DNA of 58,429 nucleotides, taken from positions 14,047 to 72,475 of the forward strand of contig DIBR01000030.1 of NCBI GenBank assembly GCA_002415025.1, read 5' to 3'. Of this stretch, positions 52,239 through 58,429 are shown one piece after another. Numbering within the stretch: position 1 is the stretch's first letter; every line of letters starts with the position of its first letter. The notes under the pieces are model-generated. The model was not told the DNA's origin. It saw only the letters and a list, made by a program, of their open reading frames with translations, and searched no databases. Position numbers and translations under genes: made by a program. This DNA is from Spongiibacteraceae bacterium UBA5047 (GTDB taxonomy: Bacteria; Pseudomonadota; Gammaproteobacteria; Pseudomonadales; Spongiibacteraceae).

Positions 52239-53549
52239 ATGAATCCTGATAAATCTGTGAGTTGGCGTGACGCCATCCGTATATACAGCCATTCGCGCGT
52301 CATCGTGATGTTATTCCTGGGCTTCAGCGCCGGGTTGCCATTTTTGCTGGTGTTTTCCACCCTCAGTGCCTGGCTGGCCGATTTGGATGTAACGCGCACA
52401 GCAATCGGTTTTTTCGGCTGGATCGGGCTGACCTACTCCATCAAGGTGTTGTGGGCGCCGGTGGTCGATCGTCTTGTTTTGCCCTGGGGCAAGCGCTTGG
52501 GCCAAAGGCGCAGCTGGATTTTGCTGGGGCAATGTGGCATTGCACTTGGGCTTGTGGGTATGGCGCTAACGGATCCGGTCGAGAATCTGCCGGTCGTCGC
52601 GTTGCTCGCCTTGCTGGTAGCATTTTCATCGGCAACGCAGGATGTCGCCGTTGACGCCTATCGCATCGAAGCGGTGATCACCGACTATCAGGGCGCCATG
52701 TCGGCAACTTACGTATTTGGCTACAAAGTGGCGTTGCTGGTGGCGGGTGCGGGTGCCTTGTTTATCGCCGATTTTGGCGGTTGGACGCTGGCTTATCTGA
52801 GTATGGCGGCTTGCATGGCCGTTGGCATGGTCACGGTTCTGTTGATTGCCGAGCCGGAGCGGGAATTACCGGAAGCGATTTTTGGCAAAACGGATTCGCG
52901 CGTGCTGGATTTACAGCGCTGGTTTGTTGCTGCGGTGATTAATCCCTTTACCGACTTTTTTCACCGCAATGGACGTTTCGCCCTTGTCATTCTGCTGTTT
53001 ATTGCGGTGTTCAGGTTGAGCGATATCACCATGGGCATAATGGCGAACCCTTTTTATCTCGATTTGGGGTTCAGTAAATCCGAGATTGCGTCGGTAGCAA
53101 AAGTGTTTGGTTTTTTTATGAGCGTGGCCGGCTCATTTCTTTGTGGTGTGTTGGTGGTGCGCTGGGGAGTGTATAAGCCCCTGATGCTGGGGGCCATTCT
53201 GGTGGCCGCCACCAATGTACTGTTTGCGGTGATGGCGGGTTTCGGGCCGGATATTCGGGCCTTGATGGTGGTCATCAGTGCCGACAATATCAGCGGTGGT
53301 ATTGCGGCTACGGCCTTTGTTGCTTATTTGTCCGGCTTGACCAATCGTGCCTATACCGCAACGCAGTACGCGCTGTTTAGTTCCTTGATGACCTTGCCGG
53401 GTAAGTTTTTCAGTGGCTTTTCGGGCATGCTTGTGGATGCCGGCGGCTATACGGAGTTTTTCCTGATCGCGGCGGCAGTCGGTATTCCGGCTATTGTGCT
53501 GGTGCCGGTTATCGCCCGGCAGGAGCGCAAACGGCTGGGGCGAGCCTGA
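52239..53549 (+). CDS. ampG: AmpG-type muropeptide permease (MFS)
   Basis: 436 residues with 12-helix MFS features. Text RVIVMLFLGFSAGLPFLLVF, STLSAWLADLDVTRTAIGFF, KVLWAPVVDRLVLPW and ATQDVAVDAYRIEA are typical of AmpG, which imports anhydromuropeptides for cell-wall recycling and so affects beta-lactamase induction. C-terminal helices continue to VGIPAIVLVPVIARQ. Divergent from the ABC ATPase; the stop is three bases from the convergent alkyltransferase-like gene. Some AmpG relatives carry acetyl-CoA or other solutes, but the text is close to AmpG. Confidence 0.88.
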   Translation: MNPDKSVSWRDAIRIYSHSRVIVMLFLGFSAGLPFLLVFSTLSAWLADLDVTRTAIGFFGWIGLTYSIKVLWAPVVDRLVLPWGKRLGQRRSWILLGQCGIALGLVGMALTDPVENLPVVALLALLVAFSSATQDVAVDAYRIEAVITDYQGAMSATYVFGYKVALLVAGAGALFIADFGGWTLAYLSMAACMAVGMVTVLLIAEPERELPEAIFGKTDSRVLDLQRWFVAAVINPFTDFFHRNGRFALVILLFIAVFRLSDITMGIMANPFYLDLGFSKSEIASVAKVFGFFMSVAGSFLCGVLVVRWGVYKPLMLGAILVAATNVLFAVMAGFGPDIRALMVVISADNISGGIAATAFVAYLSGLTNRAYTATQYALFSSLMTLPGKFFSGFSGMLVDAGGYTEFFLIAAAVGIPAIVLVPVIARQERKRLGRA

Positions 53550-53552
53550 CGT

Positions 53553-53891
53553 TCAGGGCCTCCAGCGGCACTCTCGCCACCTCAGGCGGCCGCTGGCCTC
53601 GGCGCTGCCTTCGTCCAGTAAATATTCCAGCTGACGCTGATACCCCGGCGAGCCGGCCGGAAAGCTGATTTTGCCGCTGGCATTGACCACCCGATACCAG
53701 GGCAGACGCGTGTCGCGGGGCAGCAGGCTCAACATTCGACCAACCTGTCTGGCTTGTTTGGGTAGCCCCGCAAGCTCCGCTACTTGACCATAACTGGCGA
53801 GGCATCCTTCAGGAATGCTGGCGAGCACACGATAGACGGCTTCGCGCGGTCGCTCAGCCTTGGCATCATCAGAAGCATCACCAGTAGGCAC
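53553..53891 (-). CDS. Alkyltransferase-like DNA repair protein (ATL)
   Basis: 112 residues of the O6-alkylguanine-DNA alkyltransferase DNA-binding domain. EAVYRVLASIPEGCLASYGQVAELAG, RQVGRMLSLLP and LPWYRVVNASGKIS are visible. The active-site motif PCHRV of the alkyltransferase reads PWYRVV, so the reactive cysteine is a tryptophan. This is the mark of ATL proteins, which bind alkylated guanine and hand it to nucleotide excision repair. Start is GTG at 53891, overlapping the cysK stop by 14 bases, so it is likely translated by coupling. No ribosome site of its own. Confidence 0.9.
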   Translation of the reverse strand: MPTGDASDDAKAERPREAVYRVLASIPEGCLASYGQVAELAGLPKQARQVGRMLSLLPRDTRLPWYRVVNASGKISFPAGSPGYQRQLEYLLDEGSAEASGRLRWRECRWRP

Positions 53892-54858
53892 TGCTGGTTT
53901 TGCCTGTGGTTTGTTCCAGCCAGCCTTCGTCAGATTCCTCGCTCACGCCTTCAAACAGGAAAGTGGACATATAGCGCTCGCCGGTGTCTGGCAACATGGC
54001 CAATATGACCGTGCCGGGTTCCGCCTTTTCTGCCACCTTGAGCGCAGCGGCAACCGTGCCACCGGCGGAAATGCCACAGAAAATGCCTTCTTGCTGAGCC
54101 AGTAAGCGAGCGGTGTCACGGGCTTCCACGTCGCTCACGGGTTTTATTTCATCAGCCACGGATTTATCCAGCACCTTGGGTACGAAGTCCGGCGTCCAGC
54201 CCTGAATCATGTGGGGCTTCCACTCCTGACCACCCATCAGTTGCGCGCCTTCGGGTTCGGTAGCAATAATTTTGATGTCGGGGCGCGCCAGTTTCAGCAT
54301 TTGCCCGGCGCCGGTCATAGTGCCGCCTGTACCCCATCCGGTTACCCAGTAGTCGAGACGTTTGCCGGCAAAGTCGCGCAGTATTTCCGGGCCAGTGGTG
54401 CTGCGGTGGTAGGCGGGGTTAGCCTCGTTTTCAAACTGGCTCGCCAGAAACCAGCCGTTGTCTTTGGCCAGTTTGGCCGCCAGCTCCACCATGCCGGTGC
54501 CGCGCTTTTCCTTGGGCGTGAGAATGACCTTGGCGCCCAGCGCCTTCATGATTTTGCGGCGCTCAACGGAAAAAGTTTCTACCATGGTGGCGACAAAGGG
54601 GTAGCCTTTGGCGGCGCACACCATGGCGAGTGCAATACCGGTGTTGCCGGAGGTGGCTTCAACAACGGTTTGACCGGGTTTCAGCGCGCCGCGCTTTTCG
54701 GCGTCTTCAATAATGCCGATGGCGAGCCGGTCTTTTACAGACGCGAGGGGGTTAAAGAACTCGCATTTGACATAGAGCGTTACGTGCTCTGGTGCGAGCT
54801 TGTTCAATTTAACCACAGGGGTGTTGCCGATGGTGCTGAGAATGGAATCGTGAATCAT
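53878..54858 (-). CDS. cysK: Cysteine synthase
   Basis: 326 residues, PLP-dependent O-acetylserine sulfhydrylase. Visible: STIGNTPVVKLNKL, FFNPLASVKDRLA with the PLP lysine, VVEATSGNTGIALA (substrate loop), GWGTGGTMTGAGQ (phosphate loop) and GISAGGTVAAALKV. It makes cysteine from O-acetylserine and sulfide. GGAGAG lies six bases before the ATG. It is divergent from a crotonase gene and overlaps the ATL gene. CysM is less likely given the text and length, but the two are close. Confidence 0.92.
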   Translation of the reverse strand: MIHDSILSTIGNTPVVKLNKLAPEHVTLYVKCEFFNPLASVKDRLAIGIIEDAEKRGALKPGQTVVEATSGNTGIALAMVCAAKGYPFVATMVETFSVERRKIMKALGAKVILTPKEKRGTGMVELAAKLAKDNGWFLASQFENEANPAYHRSTTGPEILRDFAGKRLDYWVTGWGTGGTMTGAGQMLKLARPDIKIIATEPEGAQLMGGQEWKPHMIQGWTPDFVPKVLDKSVADEIKPVSDVEARDTARLLAQQEGIFCGISAGGTVAAALKVAEKAEPGTVILAMLPDTGERYMSTFLFEGVSEESDEGWLEQTTGKTSSAYW

Positions 54859-55002
54859 GCGGCTCTCCGGGAAACGCTGGCGATGAATGAACGGAATAGC
54901 CTGAAAGAGTACGCTTTTCTGTCGCTAATTTCGATATGCTGGCGACAGCAGCCAATTTCATAGCGTCGGCTTCCGACGTTGTTCAATCAAGAGGGAATAG
55001 AC

Positions 55003-55662
55003 ATGCCGTTATCGCTGGAAACTACGGACGGAACTGCGTTAATTACGATGCCTGAGGAGGGTAAATTTAATCCAGAGAGCCTGGGCGCCTTCAACTCGGC
55101 GCTGGATGGCGTTGAGGCTGAGGATAGTGCAACCCTGTTGGTAATTACGGGCCGCGACAAGCATTTCGCGCAGGGTCTCGACCTGGACTTTCTTTACACG
55201 GCGGCCCCTGACACGGCGGTGAGTTTTGTGAACGACTGCATGCGCATGGTGGGGCGCCTGCTGCAATTTCCGCTGCCGGTGGTGTCGGCTATCAACGGGC
55301 ATGCCTTCGGTTTGGGCTTTATGATCGCAATAGCCAGTGATTATAGAGTGATGCGCAGCGACCGGGGTTTTTTGTGTTTGCCCGAGATCGATCTCGGGAT
55401 GACGCTGATCCCCAGCATGAATGCACTGGTCACGGGCAAACTTGGCGGCAGCCTGTTGCGCGATATGTTGCTCGCCGGAAAGAGAGTGGGGGGCGATGAA
55501 GCCCTTGAGCGTGGCTTGGTTGATGCCTGTTGCACCGTAGATCAGGTACTGGTGCGGGCCGGGGAAATTGCTCAGGCAATGCAAGGCAAAGACCGGAAAA
55601 CGCTGAGGGGATTAAAGGCCGATATCAATCGGCCTATTCTGGATGTGATTGACGCAGCCTAG
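55003..55662 (+). CDS. Short enoyl-CoA hydratase/isomerase-family protein
   Basis: 219 residues from the ATG at 55003, with GAGGG seven bases upstream. Crotonase fold: ALITMPEEGKFNPESL, oxyanion HFAQGLDLDFL, SAINGHAFGLGFMIAIASDY and LCLPEIDLGMTLIPSMNALV. The hydratase glutamate of the first position is missing (GLGFMIA), while the second (PEIDLGM) is kept, as in delta3-delta2-enoyl-CoA isomerases, so isomerase activity is more likely. It is close to plant/protist ECI-type sequences in length. The stop TAG overlaps the convergent SDR stop (CTAG). Confidence 0.85.
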   Translation: MPLSLETTDGTALITMPEEGKFNPESLGAFNSALDGVEAEDSATLLVITGRDKHFAQGLDLDFLYTAAPDTAVSFVNDCMRMVGRLLQFPLPVVSAINGHAFGLGFMIAIASDYRVMRSDRGFLCLPEIDLGMTLIPSMNALVTGKLGGSLLRDMLLAGKRVGGDEALERGLVDACCTVDQVLVRAGEIAQAMQGKDRKTLRGLKADINRPILDVIDAA

Positions 55663-56420
55663 AGGCGGATGCCGCCGTCCATTTCGATGATACGGCCTGT
55701 GAAATAATCGTTCTCAAAGATATAGCTGACCGTCTGGCCTATTTCGGAAGGCTCCCCGAGGCGCTTCAGGGGAATGCCGGCGGCCATTTTTTCCAGTGCT
55801 TCGGGTTTCATGCTGGCGACCATTTCAGTGGCGATAAAGCCCGGTGCGATACCAGCGCTGCGAATGCCGTAGCGCGCCAGTTCCTTGGCCCAGGTTACCG
55901 TCATTGCCGCGACGCCGGCCTTAGCCGCCGAGTAGTTGCTTTGGCCCACATTGCCCGCTTTCGAGACGCTGGAAATATTGAGGATCACCCCCTCGGTGCC
56001 GAGCTTGATCATGCGCTCGGCGCAGGCGCGGCCGCAGAGAAACACGCCGGTCAGGTTGACGTCTATAACGGCCTGCCATTCGGCGAGACTCATTTTCTTA
56101 ACCAGTTCGCCGTCTTTCATTTTAATCAGCAAACCGTCGCGCAGAATGCCGGCGTTGTTGATTACGCCGTTTAGCGTGCCAAAATCGGCAACCACTTTGT
56201 CGAACAGGTTTTCAACCTCTTCTTCCTTTGCCACGTTGGCTTCGTAGCCTTTGGCCTTAACGCCAAGCGCCTCGCAGTGGGCGGCGGCTGCGTCCAGGCG
56301 CTCGCGATTCAGGTCAACCAATGCAACATTGCAACCCTTGGCGGCGAGTGCCTCTGCCATCGCCAAGCCCAGTCCCTGTGCGCCGCCGGTGACGACTACG
56401 ACTTTGTTTTGTAAATCCAT
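55659..56420 (-). CDS. FabG-like short-chain dehydrogenase/reductase
   Basis: 253 residues from the ATG at 56420 (MDLQNKVVVVTGG); earlier in-frame starts lack family text. Visible: VVVTGGAQGLGLAMAEALAAKG, NNAGILRDGLLIK, ISSVSKAGNVGQSNYSAAKAG with Tyr-x-x-x-Lys, ELARYGIRSAGIAPGFIATEM and GRIIEMDGGIRL. It closely resembles 3-oxoacyl-ACP/acetoacetyl-CoA reductases and 3-hydroxyacyl-CoA dehydrogenases of the SDR type. It could supply the missing 3-hydroxyacyl-CoA step of the crotonase genes. Divergent from fxsA. Confidence 0.92.
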   Translation of the reverse strand: MDLQNKVVVVTGGAQGLGLAMAEALAAKGCNVALVDLNRERLDAAAAHCEALGVKAKGYEANVAKEEEVENLFDKVVADFGTLNGVINNAGILRDGLLIKMKDGELVKKMSLAEWQAVIDVNLTGVFLCGRACAERMIKLGTEGVILNISSVSKAGNVGQSNYSAAKAGVAAMTVTWAKELARYGIRSAGIAPGFIATEMVASMKPEALEKMAAGIPLKRLGEPSEIGQTVSYIFENDYFTGRIIEMDGGIRL

Positions 56421-56551
56421 GTCTATGCCTGCTGTCGTGAGTGAAATTCTGGTCGAGCATTTTACGGACTCTTCGGACATTTTCCATCCGCAGCTTGCTA
56501 TTCTCACTGTGGATTGTCATCGTTGCGCTTCTTGTGGCCTGAAACTGATCT

Positions 56552-57058
56552 ATGCGAGTTTTCTTCCTGTTGTTTGTCGGCATGCCTATTCTGGAGATGT
56601 GGCTGCTTATTGAAGTGGGTACCCGAATTGGTGCCCTGCCAACCATCGCGCTGGTGGCACTGACCGCCTTTATCGGCATAAACCTGTTGCGTCAGGAGGG
56701 CTTTAGTACTCTGACGAGGGCGCAGGCCAGGCTGAGTGCGGGCGAGGTGCCCGCCGCGGAAATTCTGGAAGGGCTGTGCCTCGCGGTCGGTGGCGCGCTA
56801 CTGCTGACGCCGGGGTTTGTGACAGATGCCATCGGGTTTTGCTGCCTGATCGCGCCGATTCGCAAGCGGATAGTAGCCAGAGCCCTGGCTTCCGGTATGG
56901 TGCGCGCCAATGCAGCATTTCAATATCAGGCCGAGACTGCACAGCGTGGTCCAGACGCCGACTCGCCCGGTTCTGACGGTTCCCGGCAGAACCCCCGGCA
57001 GCGAAAACCGGGTGAGAACATCGTTATTGAGGGCGAATACCGCCGGGAAGACGAATAA
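56552..57058 (+). CDS. fxsA: FxsA family membrane protein
   Basis: 168 residues. The first helix FFLLFVGMPILEMWLLIEVG, TRIGALPTIALVALTAFIGI, the QEGFSTLTRAQARLSAGEVP loop and LEGLCLAVGGALLLTPGFVT are family hallmarks. The C-terminal 50 residues are hydrophilic and Arg/Pro-rich, ending in IEGEYRRED, again typical. In E. coli overproduction lets F plasmid carriers escape T7 exclusion; its normal role is unclear. fxsA next to groESL is conserved in many gammaproteobacteria. A 226-base gap with a CIRCE-bearing promoter follows. Confidence 0.92.
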   Translation: MRVFFLLFVGMPILEMWLLIEVGTRIGALPTIALVALTAFIGINLLRQEGFSTLTRAQARLSAGEVPAAEILEGLCLAVGGALLLTPGFVTDAIGFCCLIAPIRKRIVARALASGMVRANAAFQYQAETAQRGPDADSPGSDGSRQNPRQRKPGENIVIEGEYRREDE

Positions 57059-57144
57059 ATTTCGGCCCTGCCCTTGAAATAGCCCCGATCACCCCAAAAT
57101 ACCTTCTCGCACCTGCTCCCCGAGGCGATGCCATCGAACAATAC

Positions 57145-57172
57145 TTGACTCGGGAGGCGTGCGACCTATTAT
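57145..57172 (+). promoter_or_regulatory. Sigma-70 promoter of groESL
   Basis: TTGACT at 57145-57150, 16 bases, then TATTAT at 57167-57172 (5 of 6 to the -10 consensus). The -10 abuts the CIRCE element, so repressor binding would block initiation. Confidence 0.7.
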
Positions 57173-57198
57173 TAGCACTCTCAATAGGAGAGTGCTAA
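57172..57198 (+). promoter_or_regulatory. CIRCE element (HrcA operator)
   Basis: TTAGCACTC, nine bases, GAGTGCTAA: a perfect match to the CIRCE consensus. It lies about 90 bases before groES. HrcA binds this inverted repeat and represses groESL when GroEL is free. HrcA itself is not in the window. Confidence 0.95.
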
Positions 57199-57284
57199 AT
57201 GTGTCGCCGACAGCCAGAATGTGGCGGCGCGGAGGCAATCTGAAACTTAACTCTAAGACCTTGATTTAAGGGAGATTTTTAAAG

Positions 57285-57572
57285 ATGAAAATTCGTCCGT
57301 TATACGATCGCGTTGTCGTTCGTCGCAAGGAAGAAGAAACGACTTCGGCTGGTGGTATTGTGCTGCCCGGTTCTGCGAAGGAAAAACCCAATCAGGGCGA
57401 AGTCATCGCTGTTGGCGAAGGCAAATTGCTGGAAAACGGCGAGCTGCGTCCCGTTGGTGTGAAAGCGGGTGACAAGGTGATTTTCGGTCAATACGCCGGT
57501 AGTGCCGTCAAGCTGGATGGTGAAGAGCTGATCATCCTCAACGAATCCGAAATCTTCGGTATCGTCGAGTAA
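57285..57572 (+). CDS. groES: Co-chaperonin GroES
   Basis: 95 residues, standard length. MKIRPLYDRVVVRRKEEETTSAG, GIVLPGSAKEKPNQGEVIAVG (mobile loop) and VIFGQYAGSAVKLDGEELIIL are characteristic. It caps the GroEL cavity in ATP-driven folding. A clear AAGGGAG ribosome site precedes the ATG. The leader carries CIRCE and the promoter. Confidence 0.98.
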   Translation: MKIRPLYDRVVVRRKEEETTSAGGIVLPGSAKEKPNQGEVIAVGEGKLLENGELRPVGVKAGDKVIFGQYAGSAVKLDGEELIILNESEIFGIVE

Positions 57573-57617
57573 GAATTTCTATCAACCGATTAATCAGTTA
57601 GGAAAAGGATTAAGAAC

Positions 57618-58429
57618 ATGGCTGCAAAAGACGTCAAATTCGGAGACAGCGCCCGTCAGAAAATGCTGAAAGGCGTAAACACCCTGGCAGACGCAGTAAA
57701 AGTAACGCTTGGCCCCAAAGGCCGTAACGTCGTAATCGACAAATCTTTCGGCGCGCCGACCATCACCAAAGACGGTGTATCGGTTGCCAAGGAAATTGAA
57801 CTGAAAGATCGCCTTGAAAACATGGGCGCGCAAATGGTGAAGGAAGTTGCTTCCAAAGCTTCTGACGAAGCCGGTGACGGTACCACTACGGCAACCGTTC
57901 TGGCTCAGGCGATTCTGAAAGAAGGCCTGAAATCCGTTGCGGCCGGCATGAACCCGATGGACCTCAAGCGCGGCATCGACAAGGCTGTTGTAGCTGCTGT
58001 TGCCGAAATCAAGGCTATGGCGATTCCTTGTGAAGACAACAAGGCGATTGCCCAGGTTGGCACCATTTCTGCCAACAGCGACGACCACGTTGGCTCTATC
58101 ATTGCTGAAGCGATGGAGAAAGTTGGTAAAGAAGGCGTTATCACCGTTGAAGAAGGCCAGAGCCTGCAAAACGAACTGGACGTTGTTGAAGGTATGCAGT
58201 TTGATCGCGGTTACCTGTCGCCTTACTTTGTTACCAACACTGACAACATGAGCGCTGAACTGGATAACCCGTTCATCCTGATGGTTGACAAAAAAATCTC
58301 CAACATCCGTGAAATGCTGCCGCTGCTGGAGCAAGTTGCCAAGTCAAGCCGTCCGCTGGTAATTGTAGCCGAAGACGTTGAAGGCGAAGCCCTGGCGACT
58401 CTGGTTGTGAACAACATGCGTGGCATCGT
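57618..58429 (+). CDS. groEL: Chaperonin GroEL, N-terminal half (3' end outside window)
   Basis: About 270 of roughly 545 residues are present, running off the window. MAAKDVKFGDSARQKMLKGV, LGPKGRNVVIDKSFGAPTIT, the ATP site AGDGTTTATVLAQAI with catalytic aspartate, and the apical-domain start EGMQFDRGYLSPYFVTN are all standard. AGGA precedes the ATG by about 14 bases. Same operon as groES (45 bases between them). Confidence 0.98.
   Translation, partial: MAAKDVKFGDSARQKMLKGVNTLADAVKVTLGPKGRNVVIDKSFGAPTITKDGVSVAKEIELKDRLENMGAQMVKEVASKASDEAGDGTTTATVLAQAILKEGLKSVAAGMNPMDLKRGIDKAVVAAVAEIKAMAIPCEDNKAIAQVGTISANSDDHVGSIIAEAMEKVGKEGVITVEEGQSLQNELDVVEGMQFDRGYLSPYFVTNTDNMSAELDNPFILMVDKKISNIREMLPLLEQVAKSSRPLVIVAEDVEGEALATLVVNNMRGI

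Noticed and set aside
52085..52399. 105-residue N-terminal extension of the ABC ATPase
   Set aside because: Text before MTPILDVRNLSK has no ABC likeness and overlaps the divergent ampG start region.
57594..58334. 246-residue frame opposite groEL
   Set aside because: Antisense shadow of a highly biased gene.
1..58429. CRISPR arrays, prophage, integrase or insertion-sequence transposase
   Set aside because: No regularly spaced repeats, capsid, integrase or transposase text seen on either strand; only short REP-like hairpins.

Overview
The window looks like a chromosomal segment of a moderately GC-rich gammaproteobacterium. Supporting signs are rdgC, ampG, fxsA next to groESL, and many outer-membrane TonB-dependent receptors. 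The load of acyl-CoA, Baeyer-Villiger and TonB genes recalls marine or soil heterotrophs of the Cellvibrionales/Spongiibacteraceae kind, but that placement is inference. Both ends are cut: a zinc alcohol dehydrogenase lacks its start and groEL lacks its end.

Layout. 1-3.2 kb (+): alcohol dehydrogenase, a biotin-carrier/carboxyltransferase fusion and an unusual crotonase, all overlapping. 3.3-16.5 kb (-): an acyl-CoA catabolic block with an acyl-CoA synthetase, two large/small acyl-CoA dehydrogenase pairs, an enoyl-CoA hydratase, a PEP-synthase/rifampin-phosphotransferase-like dikinase, a CoA transferase with rearranged domain order and a YtcJ-type amidohydrolase. 16.6-18.6 kb (-): a cytochrome b561-YceI fusion and a YceI lipoprotein. 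19-26.6 kb: a ring-cleavage-like divergon with Baeyer-Villiger monooxygenase, SDR and alpha/beta hydrolase on one side, and an epoxide-hydrolase-like small protein, aldehyde dehydrogenase and AcuI-type reductase on the other. 26.7-35 kb: rdgC, a second acyl-CoA synthetase with a small unknown protein, SDR, succinate-semialdehyde-type dehydrogenase, a broken MFS gene, a second monooxygenase and a DMT exporter. 35.3-39.3 kb (-): TetR, membrane di-iron hydroxylase and TonB receptor, headed by a perfect 15+15-base operator-like palindrome. 39.4-43 kb: a Fur-box divergon of siderophore-type receptor and PepSY protein. 43.2 kb: tRNA-Pro(CGG). 43.5-50.1 kb: a third TonB receptor, a ferredoxin, crotonase, thiolase and a third monooxygenase. 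50.2-58.4 kb: ABC exporter, ampG, an alkyltransferase-like DNA-repair protein overlapping cysK, crotonase, SDR, fxsA and CIRCE-controlled groESL.

How the genes fit together. Most encode import of a hydrophobic substrate (TonB receptors), oxidation of alcohols to ketones (SDRs), oxygen insertion (three BVMO-like flavoproteins), ester or lactone hydrolysis, aldehyde oxidation, CoA activation, and beta-oxidation with a carboxylation branch. This suits degradation of alicyclic, terpenoid or steroid-like compounds; the actual substrate cannot be read from sequence. Short GTRG-headed hairpin repeats (REP-like, three stem types) punctuate gene ends, and two gene remnants show recent loss. The best candidates for undescribed biology are the TetR/hydroxylase/TonB-receptor unit with its palindrome, the permuted CoA transferase, and the dikinase inside the acyl-CoA block.
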